Source: Opitutaceae bacterium (GTDB lineage: Bacteria; Verrucomicrobiota; Verrucomicrobiia; Opitutales; Opitutaceae). Taken from it: DNA of 64,000 nucleotides. The notes beneath the pieces were generated by a model, which saw nothing but the letters and a program-made list of their open reading frames with translations, searched no databases and had not been told where the DNA came from. The DNA is taken from contig JADJTK010000052.1 of assembly GCA_016711225.1 (NCBI GenBank), positions 372,001-436,000 of the forward strand, read 5' to 3'. This document shows, piece after piece, positions 28,387 to 38,404 of this stretch. Every line of letters begins with the position of its first letter. The first letter of the stretch is position 1. Position numbers and translations under genes: made by a program.

Positions 28387-28440
28387 CCGAGGCTAAGGAC
28401 GAAGATTGTTGAACGCCGAAGACGGAGGTGGAACGCGGGA
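28387..28440. repeat. 7-base-period repeat between EamA and the three-repeat protein gene
   Basis: Purine-rich words (GAGGCTA, AGGACGA, TGAACGC, CGAAGAC, GGAGGTG) at 7-base spacing, directly after the EamA stop. Confidence 0.6.
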
Positions 28441-28603
28441 AGTAGTCGAGCCCACGATAAAGGCCTCTCGGAGAATCGGGGTAAGGGGCGCCGGAAAGGG
28501 CCCGCGGGCAGGCCCCGCGCTCGGGGCCATTCGGGGATATTCGCCGGGGCGGCCATTTTCGTTTGGCCAAGAATCCGACGCCCAGCTACATCCGAGGCAT
28601 TCT

Positions 28604-30445
28604 ATGGCAAACTGGGAATATAAGGTGATCTCCAGCGGGAAGCATGGCATGGCCACGATGGCCGCCCTGGAGCAGCACCTCAACGATTTGGGACAGCAGC
28701 AGTGGGAAATCATCGACTGGCACACGGCGCCGGACAATCCACTGCTTTTCACCGGGTTGGCTCGCCGCCCGATCCTGCGCGACTGGAAGCCCGACGAGAT
28801 GCCCGCGGCGCAGGAAGCCGCGCGTGCCGAAAAGGTGGTGGAGGCCAAGGAGCGCGACGCCTGGCGCGATACGCTCAAGGAGGAGCTCGCCTTCATCACT
28901 GAGGACAAGGACGAGGAGGGCGATGCCGAGGCTGATACCGAGGACATGTTTGATGTGCTGCGCCCGCTCATGAAGCGCAGCCTGCGCGGTCCGGGTTCGG
29001 TAGGTTCGATTTCGTTCCTCTCCCGCAAGCTTGAGCAGGACGAGAACGACCTGATCGGCGCCTTGGCCGAGGCCGGTCTGCCGCTGGTGGAGGATCCGAA
29101 GGCCGTGCCTCCGTCGATCCAACACGAGGGCGAATTTTTCTGGCTCAACAAGAACAGCCGCGGTGAAGTCTGGCTCAATAGTGGTCCGAAGGCGCCCGCG
29201 CCCAAGCCGGTTTTCGAGCCCCGCCCCGAGCGCCAGTCTGTGCCTCGCGCGGAGCGGGCACCGGAGCCCGCAGGGGTGGAGAGCCAGCCGCAGCCGCGCG
29301 ACGAGGCGGCCGAGCTAGGGGTCGAGCCGCAATCCGAGGACGCGGAGCGCCAGCCCGTGCCCGAGCGTCAGCCGCAGGCTCGTTCTGAGCGTCAGCCGTC
29401 GCAGCGCCAGCCCGACCCGCGCGGGGAGCGTCAGCCGCGCCAACCCCAGCCGCGTCAGCCGCAGGGGCGTCAACCCCGCGATCCTCGCGACCTCGTGCCC
29501 GCCGACGATCGCGGCGCGCCCGCCGGTAACGGCGAAACGAATTCCGATGCCTCGCGCGCCCCGGATTCCCGGGGGCAACGCGCGCCGCGCGACGCCGCGC
29601 CGGCGGGTTCCCCGGGTGCCTTGCCCGAGGGCGAAGCGTTGCTGCAGAAACTGCGGCCGATGATGCGCCGCAACCGTCGCGGTCGCGGCTGGTCGGGGAG
29701 CACTAGCTATCTCTCCCGCGCGCTGCGTCAGCAGGAAGCCGATCTGATGGCCGCGTTTGCGAAACTCGGGCTGGTGTTGGGCGACGATCCGACGGGGAAG
29801 CCTGTATTCGTCGAGCTCAACGGCATGCTCTACTGGCTCAACAGCGGGCAAGGCGGACAGATCTGGATCAACGCACGCGAGCAGCGTGCCGGCGAGGCGC
29901 ATAGCACCGGCGAGGAGGACGAAGGTCCTGGTGGCGCGCAGGCGCCGGGCCCTGCTGCCCCCGTCGCTGAGGCGTCGTCGTCTTCGGCCGAGTCCGGCGA
30001 AGCGGCGCGCACGATCGAACCGGCCCCGGTGGGGGAACCCGCCCCGGTGCAGGAGCCGGTCGCGGCCCCCGCGTCCGAGCCGGAGGTTGTCGCGTCCGAG
30101 CCCGAACCGGCGGCAGCGCCCGTCGCGGCGGGCGCGGACGACTCGGTCTTTGGCCGTATCCGCCCGCACTTCACCAAGAACAAGCGCAGCCTCGCCTTCA
30201 GTGCGGCGCCCGGGGCCCTGGCCGAGGTGCTCGGGGTCGCGCAGGCGGATCTTATCGACACGCTGGTGCGGGCCGGCTTGAGCGTGCCGGCCAGCGACGA
30301 GGACAAGCCGGTGTTCGCCGAACACGCGGGCGAGATCTTCTGGTTCAATCGCAATGCGAAGGACGAGCTCTGGCTCAACGCCAAGGCCAAGCCGGTGCGC
30401 AAGCCCGCTGCGGCGCGTACCCGCACGCGCAAACCGGCGGAGTAG
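28604..30445 (+). CDS. DUF4177-like N-terminus plus three repeated wHTH-like modules, unknown function
   Basis: A 613-residue soluble protein. The start at 28604 gives MANWEYKVISSGKHG followed by LEQHLNDLGQQQWEIIDWH, a DUF4177-like opening. Three homologous modules of about 75 residues follow. The first is near 125-200 (LRPLMKRSLRGPGSVGSISF to FFWLNKNSRGEVWLN). The second is near 345-425 (LQKLRPMMRRNRRGRGWSGS to LYWLNSGQGGQIWIN). The third is near 525-600 (FGRIRPHFTKNKRSLAFSAA to IFWFNRNAKDELWLN). Linkers are long and disordered: one rich in Arg-Gln-Pro, one in Ala-Pro-Glu. Each module has a helix-helix-hairpin look (DLIxALAxAGL, then FxWLN-x-WLN). No function recognised; nucleic-acid binding is a guess from the basic helices. 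Confidence 0.75.
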   Translation: MANWEYKVISSGKHGMATMAALEQHLNDLGQQQWEIIDWHTAPDNPLLFTGLARRPILRDWKPDEMPAAQEAARAEKVVEAKERDAWRDTLKEELAFITEDKDEEGDAEADTEDMFDVLRPLMKRSLRGPGSVGSISFLSRKLEQDENDLIGALAEAGLPLVEDPKAVPPSIQHEGEFFWLNKNSRGEVWLNSGPKAPAPKPVFEPRPERQSVPRAERAPEPAGVESQPQPRDEAAELGVEPQSEDAERQPVPERQPQARSERQPSQRQPDPRGERQPRQPQPRQPQGRQPRDPRDLVPADDRGAPAGNGETNSDASRAPDSRGQRAPRDAAPAGSPGALPEGEALLQKLRPMMRRNRRGRGWSGSTSYLSRALRQQEADLMAAFAKLGLVLGDDPTGKPVFVELNGMLYWLNSGQGGQIWINAREQRAGEAHSTGEEDEGPGGAQAPGPAAPVAEASSSSAESGEAARTIEPAPVGEPAPVQEPVAAPASEPEVVASEPEPAAAPVAAGADDSVFGRIRPHFTKNKRSLAFSAAPGALAEVLGVAQADLIDTLVRAGLSVPASDEDKPVFAEHAGEIFWFNRNAKDELWLNAKAKPVRKPAAARTRTRKPAE

Positions 30446-30466
30446 ACCGTCGCAACGATTGTTCGC

Positions 30467-30494
30467 GGCCCGGGCCCCAAGCCCGGGCCTTTTT
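30467..30494 (+). terminator. Intrinsic terminator after the three-repeat protein gene
   Basis: GGCCCGGGC-CCCAA-GCCCGGGCC followed by TTTTT: a perfect 9-bp stem, 5-base loop and U tract, 21 bases after the stop at 30445. Confidence 0.9.
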
Positions 30495-30625
30495 GTGGCT
30501 GGCTGGCAACACGCCCCGGAAGGGGGGCCTCTCCTCCCGGGGCGCCGGTCACTATAGGTTGGTACCGTACGGCGGGCCGAGGCCGGGTGGAATGGGCGAG
30601 GTGACGGTCCGGAGGACGTTGCCGC

Positions 30626-31366
30626 TCACCGGTACTCGACCCACTCGGGGGTGGAGTATTGATCGATCAACGCTTGTTCTTCGTCGTAGCCAAATTCCGG
30701 CCAGCCGGGGTGCTCGATGTCGGCGCCCAGGGCGGTGGCGAGGGTGGCGGTGAGTTCGTCGTGGAAACGCTCCCAGTCGAGGGTAGTCGCACAGGCGGGT
30801 TTCCAGATCGAGCCTTGGAGGAGCAGCCCGTTCTTGTTCCGCTTCTGCGCGGCGCCGGCGATCTTCGCGCGGCTCGCGCGATGCACGACGTCGAAGATCT
30901 CCGCGCGCTGGAAGCAGACCCCGGCCGGGCCGGCGGGGGGCGCCCCCATCCCGGCGGCCGGCTCGGCTTCGTCGGCGGTGGCCACTCGCTTCTCCAGTTC
31001 GGCCGGAACGCCCTGGGCGACGAGCGCGCTGGCCAGGGCCTCATGGACAAGGCGGTAGCTCTCCGTGGCGCGGGCGTCGTAGAGGGGGTGGCGCCGCGGG
31101 ATGACGAGGGCGTAGGTCCAGTCGTCGGTATGATCGACGACCCCGCCGCCGGTGGCGCGCCGGCAGAGGTCGCGGGCGTCGGCGGGCAGCTGGGGTCGCA
31201 CGAAGGCGATCTTCTGGCTGTAGCCGAAAGTCCATGCCGGGCCGCGCCACTCGTAGTGGCGGAAGCGTGCGGCGGCGGGGCGCGGGTAGCGTTGCAGCAG
31301 GAGAAAATCGTGGGCCATGTTCTCCGGGGCGTTGGCGGTGCGGACCGGGAGGACGTCGAGGGTCAT
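30626..31366 (-). CDS. Lipoate-protein ligase A family protein
   Basis: A 246-residue BPL/LPL-fold protein. The conserved loop is RRATGGGVVDHTDDWTYALVIP, and the catalytic-type Lys lies in SRAKIAGAAQKRNKNGLLLQGSI. Length fits the LplA/LipB-like family, which attaches lipoate or octanoate to 2-oxoacid dehydrogenase and glycine-cleavage proteins in the cytoplasm. Close relatives include octanoyl transferases (LipM/LipL), so exact activity is open. It is convergent with the preceding gene. Confidence 0.85.
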   Translation of the reverse strand: MTLDVLPVRTANAPENMAHDFLLLQRYPRPAAARFRHYEWRGPAWTFGYSQKIAFVRPQLPADARDLCRRATGGGVVDHTDDWTYALVIPRRHPLYDARATESYRLVHEALASALVAQGVPAELEKRVATADEAEPAAGMGAPPAGPAGVCFQRAEIFDVVHRASRAKIAGAAQKRNKNGLLLQGSIWKPACATTLDWERFHDELTATLATALGADIEHPGWPEFGYDEEQALIDQYSTPEWVEYR

Positions 31367-31535
31367 GGGAAAAGGGGTGGCGCAGGCGGGGCGGGGAGGG
31401 AAGGCGGAAAATGCGGCGGGCCGCCGCCCCGGGGCGTGTCCGTTGTCTCAAGTCGAGGGAGGGCGAGTATTTGCGTTTGAAGCGGGCGCTGGGGCGGGGC
31501 ACGCTGCGGGCTGCGCCGGTTTTCCGGTGAACACC

Positions 31536-31611
<76 letters not shown>

Positions 31612-31787
31612 CCGCCGGAGGCGCTGATGCATAGACCGTTTGATGGTTTTGTTTCGCGCGGAGTGGAGACGGGGAGGGTTGACGCTCTAGCCCTTGGGCC
31701 GCGCGGCGTCGGGCGCTGCTCGTGCGTACTATGGCTAGTATGCAACGCGTGTTGAACTGCGGCTGAGGACCTCCACTATGGCGTTTT

Positions 31788-34502
31788 ATGCATTCCCCTA
31801 TGCGTTTGTGTTTCCTCTTGGCGGTCACCTCCGGCTCAAGCCTCTTCGGCGCCAATGTTGCGATGAGGGTGACCGATACCAACTACCTCGATGCCCAGGG
31901 CTTCAGCGTGTTCCTGTACGACAGCACGTACCATCCGGTCTTCGTCGACCAGAAGAACACGGCGATGGAGATGATTCTCCACGGCCAGCGCATCGCCACC
32001 AACGGCGACGTGCGCCTGATGCCCACGCCCGAGCAGTGGGACCTGGTCGCAACCCTCAAGGGCCGTCAGGCCGAAAAGGCGGCCAACACGCTCACCGCCA
32101 CGCTCGCCTTTCCGACCTTTGATCTCGGCTACACTCTCGAGGTCGCAGCTGAGCCCGGCGGTGTGCGGGTCAGTATCAATCTCGACAAGCCGTTGCCGGA
32201 GCAACTGGCCGGCCGGGCGGGCTTCAACTTGGAGTTCCTACCCTCCCTCTACATGGGCAAGGCTTTCCTCGTGGACGGTGCCACCGCGGGCCTCTTCCCG
32301 CGCACGCCCGAGGACCCGATGATCAAGGTCCTGCCATTGGCTGGCGAACCGAAGAAAGCGTACTACCTCGAGGACTGGGACAAGGCCAAGGGCTACACCC
32401 AACCACTGCCATTTGCGACGGGCAAGACCATCACCTTGGGCGTCAATGATGCACTGACGCGGGTGAGTATACAGTCGGATACGGCGGACCTCATGCTCTT
32501 CGACGGACGCAGTCGCGCGCAGAACGGCTGGTTTGTGCTGCGCTCGCTGATCCCCGCGGGCAAGACCAAGGGAGCGATTGTGTGGCACATCCGACCGGAC
32601 GTGATCCCGAACTGGACGCGGCCGCCGATGATCGCGCACAGCCAGGTCGGCTATGCGCCGGGTTTCGCCAAGGTGGCGGTGCTCGAACTCGACCCGAATT
32701 TTAGCGGCCCGAAGACGGCCAAGGTGCTCCGCCTGATGGAAAATGGGTCGTACAAGCAGGCGTTCGAGGGGCCGATCACACCGGCCACTCCTTGGCTCCG
32801 TTATGTCTATTCGAAGTTCGATTTCACTTCGGTTCGTGAGCCCGGCCTTTACGTGATCGAGTACGCCGACCAGCGCACCGCGGCTTTCCCCATCACCAAG
32901 GATGCCTACGCCAATAGCTGGAAACCCAGCCTGAGCCACCACATCGCGATCCAGATGGACCACGTTTCCGTGCGCGAAGGCTACCGCGTGTGGCATGGCG
33001 CCTCGCACTTGGATGATGCCATCCTGGCTCCGGTGGTGGGCGAGCAATTCGACGGCTGGAACCAGGCCGCGGCCACCGATGGGAAGTTCAAGGGTGGCGA
33101 TCGTATCCCCGGGATGAACGTGGGCGGCTGGTATGACGCCGGCGACTTCGATCTCGAGGAGCCCGCGCAATTGAATGTGATCCAGCATCTCGCGCTGGCC
33201 TCGCGGGAGTTTGATCTCAAGTACGACCAGCTTACGGTTAATGAAGCCGCCCGCGCGGTGGAATTGCACCGGCCCGACGGCATCCCGGATGCGGTGCAGC
33301 AGGTTAAACATGGTGCGGCGTACATCTTGGCGCAGTACCGCGCCTTCGGCCATTCGATCCGCGGCACGCATGAACCGGATCTGCGCCAGTACACCCACCT
33401 GGGTGACGGCGCGACGAAGACCGACGGCCGCATCTATGACCCGAACCTCGGGCCCGACGAAGTGAAGGGCGAGTTCTCCGGCAAGCCCGACGACCGCTGG
33501 ATCTTCTCCACCACCAACCCGCTCTTTCAGTGGCAGGCCATCGCAGCGCTCGCGGCGGCGGCCGATACGTTGAAAGGCTGGGATGATGCCGCGGCGAAGG
33601 AGTGCCTCGATACGGCGATCAAGGCGTGGAACGACGAGAAGGCCAATCCGACGTCAACCCCCAAGGGCGGGTGGAACTTCGGCGGCGATCCGGAGGCGGC
33701 TCCCGCCGCCGGCGTGCTGGCCGCCTCCCAGGGGGCGGCGACCGACGCGCCAGGCGCCCAACCGGGCGCTGTCAGTCCAGTAGCGCCGACGAGTTCGACC
33801 GCGGCACTTGCACCGGCTGCTCCTCCGGCCGCCTCGCGGTGGGCCCGTTTCCGCGTTGGGTTGGATTGGGCTGCGGCGCTGGAACTGACCATCGCCACGA
33901 AGGGCGCGGAGCCCTACAAGTCCCGGGTAAAGGAGTTGCTCCCGCAGATGATCGATGGCGAGCAAATGGAGTTCCGCGGTTGGATGGCCGTCCGCGCGCT
34001 GCCCTATCTGGACGCGAGCGAGAAGGCCCAACTGCGCGAGGCGGTGAAGACCCATATGGCGGGCCTGGACAAGGAATTGGCCGGCACCCCGTTTGGCGTT
34101 CCCCCGAGCCTGCGCACGTGGGGCGGATCGGGAGCCGTGGTGGACATGGCGATCCGGATGTATTTCCTGCACCGGGCGTTTCCGGATCTGGTGAACCCCG
34201 AATACACCCTTCGTGCCGTGAACTACATTCTCGGTACGCACCCGGTGAACAGCACGTCTTATGTCGCCGGAGTCGGTACGGTCTCGAAGACGAAGACCTA
34301 CAGCTTCAACCGCGGCGACAATGCCTATGTTCCTGGAGCCGTAGTTCCGGGATACATCATCATCAAACCGGACTTCCCGGAGTCCCTCGACGACTTTGGC
34401 TTCCTCTGGTTTGAGCATGAAGCCGTCGTGGCCGGGTCGGCAGCCTGGGTAGTCGCCGGCTGCGCCGCGGAGGCGATCACCCGGGAGGTTCAGCCCAAAT
34501 AG
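31788..34502 (+). CDS. Secreted glycoside hydrolase family 9 (endoglucanase-like)
   Basis: A 904-residue protein with a signal peptide (MHSPMRLCFLLAVTSGSSLFGA). After an N-terminal beta-rich region of about 250 residues comes the CelD-type Ig-like domain (MIAHSQVGYAPGFAKVAVLEL). Then the (alpha/alpha)6 catalytic domain with GGWYDAGDFD (acidic pair near residue 450), LGTHPVNSTSYVAG and the likely catalytic Glu in WFEHEAVVAG near residue 876. GH9 enzymes cleave beta-1,4-glucans. An Ala/Pro-rich insert (about residues 635-690) interrupts the catalytic domain. Together with the SASA esterase it suggests plant polysaccharide use. Confidence 0.85.
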   Translation: MHSPMRLCFLLAVTSGSSLFGANVAMRVTDTNYLDAQGFSVFLYDSTYHPVFVDQKNTAMEMILHGQRIATNGDVRLMPTPEQWDLVATLKGRQAEKAANTLTATLAFPTFDLGYTLEVAAEPGGVRVSINLDKPLPEQLAGRAGFNLEFLPSLYMGKAFLVDGATAGLFPRTPEDPMIKVLPLAGEPKKAYYLEDWDKAKGYTQPLPFATGKTITLGVNDALTRVSIQSDTADLMLFDGRSRAQNGWFVLRSLIPAGKTKGAIVWHIRPDVIPNWTRPPMIAHSQVGYAPGFAKVAVLELDPNFSGPKTAKVLRLMENGSYKQAFEGPITPATPWLRYVYSKFDFTSVREPGLYVIEYADQRTAAFPITKDAYANSWKPSLSHHIAIQMDHVSVREGYRVWHGASHLDDAILAPVVGEQFDGWNQAAATDGKFKGGDRIPGMNVGGWYDAGDFDLEEPAQLNVIQHLALASREFDLKYDQLTVNEAARAVELHRPDGIPDAVQQVKHGAAYILAQYRAFGHSIRGTHEPDLRQYTHLGDGATKTDGRIYDPNLGPDEVKGEFSGKPDDRWIFSTTNPLFQWQAIAALAAAADTLKGWDDAAAKECLDTAIKAWNDEKANPTSTPKGGWNFGGDPEAAPAAGVLAASQGAATDAPGAQPGAVSPVAPTSSTAALAPAAPPAASRWARFRVGLDWAAALELTIATKGAEPYKSRVKELLPQMIDGEQMEFRGWMAVRALPYLDASEKAQLREAVKTHMAGLDKELAGTPFGVPPSLRTWGGSGAVVDMAIRMYFLHRAFPDLVNPEYTLRAVNYILGTHPVNSTSYVAGVGTVSKTKTYSFNRGDNAYVPGAVVPGYIIIKPDFPESLDDFGFLWFEHEAVVAGSAAWVVAGCAAEAITREVQPK

Positions 34503-34509
34503 CGGAGCC

Positions 34510-34563
34510 GTGCTCGCGCCGCGCGGGCACGGCGCAGATGGGCTTCAGCAGCGCTGAAGCCCA
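34510..34563. repeat. Two back-to-back REP-like hairpins after the GH9 gene
   Basis: GTGCTCGCG-CCG-CGCGGGCAC (34510-34530, one G-T pair) and TGGGCTTCAGC-AGC-GCTGAAGCCCA (34539-34563, perfect 11-bp stem). They lie 8 bases past the GH9 stop and may act as a terminator or as REP-like elements; there is no T tract. Confidence 0.6.
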
Positions 34564-34712
34564 TTGCGCTAGCGAGGACCACCGGGACAGGGCGGAAGCG
34601 GTACGCCTCGCGCCCGACGAAGGGAAGCCGCCCTGGTCGGGCCCGGTGAAGGATTCGCCGGCCAGAAACGGGTGAACGGTTGCGCCGCCGAGGGATCAAG
34701 TATCCTCCCCGC

Positions 34713-35405
34713 ATGTGTGGCCGTTACCGGATCAAGGACACCGACCAGATCACCGCGCACCTGCTTGAGGCTTTCGGGATTCCGCCCTGGACGTTGACGG
34801 CGCGCTACAACGCAGCGCCCAGCCAGGAGTTGCCCGTGGTGGTGGGCGGCGGAGATGGGCGGGCCCGGATTGCGACCATGCGCTGGGGCTTCGTGCCGTC
34901 CTGGGATGAGTCGGAGAAGCCCAAGCTGGCGCCGATCAATGCGCGAACCGAAGGGGCGTTCGCCAAGCCCCTGTTTCGCCAGGCGATCCAGCGGCGCCGC
35001 TGCTTGATCCTGGCCGATGGTTTCTACGAATGGCAACGGCTCGCGGGCGACCGCAAGCAGCCCTTTGACATCCAGCTGCGCGGCGGGCGGCCGTTTTGTT
35101 TCGCGGGAATCTACGAAGCGGCGACCGCGACGCGGCCGGACACCTTCCTTGTCTTCACCACGCGTCCGAATTCCGTGATGGCGCCCATCCACGATCGTAT
35201 GCCCGTGATACTGACGGGTGATCGTGCGCGCGAGTGGCTGGTGCCCGGGCCGATCACCGCGGAGCAACTGACCGGGTTCGCCGAACCCTATCCGGCGCAG
35301 GACATAGTTGCGCAGGCGATCGGCTCGCTGGTGAACAGTCCGCGCAATGATTCGCCGGCGGTGCTTGGCCCGGCCGGCCCCGAGGCTGAGTTCCACCTGG
35401 AGTAG
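34713..35405 (+). CDS. SOS response-associated peptidase-like protein (SRAP, YedK/HMCES type)
   Basis: A 230-residue protein. The ATG at 34713 makes Cys the second residue (MCGRYRI), the catalytic Cys that crosslinks to abasic sites in single-stranded DNA. Other family motifs are YNAAPSQELPV, MRWGFVPSW, PINARTEG, RCLILADGFYEW and HDRMPVIL with the conserved His. Length fits. Acts in the cytoplasm as a DNA abasic-site sensor. Confidence 0.95.
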   Translation: MCGRYRIKDTDQITAHLLEAFGIPPWTLTARYNAAPSQELPVVVGGGDGRARIATMRWGFVPSWDESEKPKLAPINARTEGAFAKPLFRQAIQRRRCLILADGFYEWQRLAGDRKQPFDIQLRGGRPFCFAGIYEAATATRPDTFLVFTTRPNSVMAPIHDRMPVILTGDRAREWLVPGPITAEQLTGFAEPYPAQDIVAQAIGSLVNSPRNDSPAVLGPAGPEAEFHLE

Positions 35406-35444
35406 GGGATCCTCATTGGGGGAAGCCTTCCCGCAAACCGGTGA

Positions 35445-35735
35445 CTATTTGGAGGCCGTCGGCGGATCGAGGGCGGCCGCCGAAGGCTCGGGCCCCGCCG
35501 AGGTGACATCGAGGGCGAAGATCGGTACCCCGGTCGACCACTGGCTGTAGCTGACAAGCCATGATTGGTCACCGATCGACCAGCCTCGCATCCCGGTCTC
35601 GGTTGTGGCACCGCTGATGAGTGCGGAGAACGCCCCGGAGTCGCGCACCACGCGGATGAAATAGGTGGTGTTGGCCTGCAGCAACAGGGGAGGTGTGGGA
35701 ATGGTCGCGTATCCCAAGGTGGCGCTGGTGCACAG
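35445..35735 (-). pseudogene. Remnant of a choice-of-anchor-type surface protein
   Basis: The C-terminal part of a minus-strand frame reads LLLQANTTYFIRVVRDSGAF, TTETGMRGWSIGDQSWLVSY and STGVPIFALDVTSAG. This matches the end of choice-of-anchor domain proteins often found with PEP-CTERM anchors. Upstream of about 35735 the frame has no ATG, GTG or TTG at a sensible place and passes into 7-base repeat DNA, so the N-terminus is missing, and no PEP-CTERM tail is present. Confidence 0.45.
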
Positions 35736-35857
35736 CGCGCCGGCAAGCGCGAGGATGCGGAGGAGCGGGTGGCGGCTGAGCTTTATGCGCGCCAGCGTGG
35801 TAGCATCGCAAGCACCGAGTGTCCAGCCTGTGGTGGCGGAAAACGGACGGAGCCGGG

Positions 35858-35980
35858 GAACGCAGAAGGCTGAGGGACAGAAGGCGGAAGGTAGTGGCGG
35901 GAAGCGAGTAACGGGTAGGCGGTGGCGAAGGGGAAGCGGAAGGCGGAAGACGCAGTGGGGAGCGCCGAAGGCTGAACACG
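35858..35980. repeat. Longest 7-base-period repeat block (about 120 bases)
   Basis: Purine-rich words (AGAAGGC, GGAAGCG, AGTAACG, GGTAGGC, GGCGGAA, GACGCAG, CGCCGAA, GGCTGAA) at 7-base intervals over about 17 units, between the anchor remnant and the protease gene. Words vary but the period does not. Confidence 0.75.
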
Positions 35981-36024
35981 GATCGTACGGATTCGGGGAG
36001 GCTAGGACAGAAAGGGCCCGGAGA

Positions 36025-37661
36025 CTACCCTTCCGGCGGCGGCGAGGTGAGCAAACTGGACCGGGCGTTGTTGGCCGGTACGGCATCGACAATACCGGGC
36101 GGGTTCTTCAGCTGGCTCTCGATCGCCAGCGAACCGCCGCGGGCCAGCAGCGCGGGTTCAAGCGCGAGGGGCACGGCGGTGCTGGCGCCCGCCTCAAGCC
36201 ACGGAAGGACGACTGAACGGGACGTACCATTCAGGGCGACAGCCAACTCGAGCCCGTTTACTCCCCGAGCGCTCCGGTTCTGAATCACGACGTGCAGGGC
36301 GCCGGTGGCCGGGTCAAGGAAGTGGCTGGAGACGGCGGTGTCGACCCGGTTCGGATCGTTGCCGGCCAGTGCCCAGCCGAGATTGAGTGAACCGTGGCCG
36401 TAATCCGGATCGTTGCCGGGGGCGCCGCCGTCGCTGGAGTGGGAGGTGAGCACCGCGAGCGCTTGGGCCGCGGTCAGTCCACGGTTCTGCGACAGCACGG
36501 CGGCGATCGCACCGGCAACGATCGGGGCGCTGCCGGAGGTGCCGTCGAAGAGCACCCGGGTGCCGTCGGCCCAGGCGGTCTGCAGCCCGTATCCGGGGGC
36601 GGTGAGCTGCAGTTGCGGGCCGGAGTTGGAAAGAGCACCTGCTGGCCGACGGCATCGACCGCCCCGACGGAGACCACGCGCGGGTCGGCCGCGGGCCAGC
36701 TGAGCTGCGCCGCCTGGTCGTTGCCGGCCGCCGCCACGAGCACAACGCCCCGGGCCACGGCGTAGTCGATGGCCCGGGTGAGCACCGTGCTCGCCTGGTC
36801 GGCACCGAGGCTGAGGTTGATCACCTGGGCGCCGGCATCCACGGCGGCGAGGATCCCCTGCGCGACTGTGAAGACGTCGCCGGTGCCGTCCGCCGCCGTT
36901 ACGCGGATACTGAGGAGGCTCGCCGCCGGGGCGACGCCGATTGCATCGGGTGCGGCGCCGGCGGCGAGGGCGGCGACCGCCGTGGCATGCCCGTCGATTG
37001 CGCCGGTGCCGGTCGTGCCGAGCCCGAGGTCGAGGCTGCGTAGCCGCCCGGTCCCGAAGGTGGGGTCCGCGGCCACGCCGGTGTCGAGGATGGCGATGGT
37101 CACGCCTTGGCCCCAGGTGGCGTTGCTGCCCGTCAGGCCAAGCACCTCCAGCAGATGGTTGCCGACGGGAACCTGGGGATACGCGATGCGTTGTTCCGGG
37201 GTTGGTTGGGGAGGGGGCAGCAGGAGGATGTTGCCCTCGGCGGCGAGCGCGTCCTCCCCGCCGGCGGCCGCCAGATCCTGCGGGAAGCGGTCGGCCGATG
37301 TGAACTGTACCCGCACGGAGTTCAGCGTGTCGAGCCGGGCGAGCACCCGCAGGCCTCCCCGCCCGGCGCCGGCCAGAAACCGCTGGTAGGCTGCCGCGTC
37401 CGTAAAGATCAGGACCGCCTCGTTGGGACGGGCGTTGGATCCGTCTGCCGGTGCGCGGAGGCCGGAGCTGGAAGCCTCGGGACGTGGAGCGGGTGGTGGG
37501 TTTTCCGCGACGGTGGGAGGTCTCCGCGCCGCCGGGGCTTTGGTTGTTCCCGTCCCGGCCTTCGGGGGTGCTGGCGCGCGGGCCGGTCCACGCCACCATA
37601 GTAGCGCGAGCAGGGCGAAGGTCGCAGCTCCGAGGAGGATAAATTTAATGCGCGGATACAC
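36025..37661 (-). pseudogene. Subtilisin-like (S8) serine protease, one-base frameshift
   Basis: The start at 37661 gives an N-terminal membrane anchor (MYPRIKFILLGAATFALLALLWW) and a proline-rich linker. The catalytic domain has Asp in TIAILDTGVA, His in DGHATAVAALAAG, and AAAGND. After VSVGAVDAVGQQVLF (near 36630) the frame is lost. The neighbouring frame continues SNSGPQLQLTAPGYG with the nucleophile Ser in DGTSGSAPIVAGAIAAVL and a C-terminal CARDB-like beta domain to 36025. Adding one T in the short T run (CTCTTT-TCC) would restore a full protein of about 545 residues. This could be a sequencing error. Confidence 0.75.
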
Positions 37662-38404
37662 GGGTTCAGGAGGATGGAGCGAACGGCTGCCGCTTTTGAG
37701 GGGAAGTGTTCCCAGCGGGCGAGCCGAGCATGCGCGGCGAAGCGGCGGAGGCGGCGGGGCTGGTGAAGAAACCGAGCGATGGGTTCATGGCGATGGGCGC
37801 GGGTGGTTCCTTGGCAACGGAGTGCCCCTACCAGTGCCGCGCACAGACGCGCAACGCAAGGTCGGGCCCGTCGGCTGTTCGCGCCTGCTCCGGCATCGGC
37901 CCCGCGCTGGCGGGCCGCAGGTGAAGCGGGGTCGGATAGGGGAGCAGGGGACTGAGCTGCTCGGCGGTGGGGCGCGCTTTTCGGCTGCCAGTTCTGGAGA
38001 GGCCAAAAATGGAGGGGATGATTGTTCCGCCGGGCGAAGGGGCACTCGGAGGCTGAGCGGGTTCGCCGGCCGGTTACGCGGGCCGCCGTTTGGCAAGTGA
38101 CCGACCAATCGCCTTAGCACGTGATGCCGTCCGGCTTGGTTCTGAAGCTGGCTTCGACTGATCTAGCGACCTCCAGAGCGATGTGAGAACACGAAGGACA
38201 GGAGCGGGGCGGAGAGGAAGGAAGAACGCAGAGTGAAGAAGGAGGGAAGGGAAGGGCTGAAGGCCGAATACTGGATGCGGAAGGCAGAAGGTCGGGGTCG
38301 TCACCGGGGAATGCCGACTCCATGCGACGCGTTGGGTAGGACGAAGTCGCTCCGCAGTCGGATTGCCTTTCACTTCCTTCGGCTCCTTGCTGGTTCAGCG
38401 CCCC
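37662..38404. other. Gene-free region with a 7-base-period repeat at 38190-38297
   Basis: About 740 bases between the protease start and the GreA-like start. I found no credible gene on either strand. Positions about 38190-38297 carry another heptad block (words such as GGAAGAA, TGAAGAA, AGGGAAG, GGCTGAA, GGCCGAA, GGCAGAA). The remainder shows no structure I can name. Confidence 0.5.
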
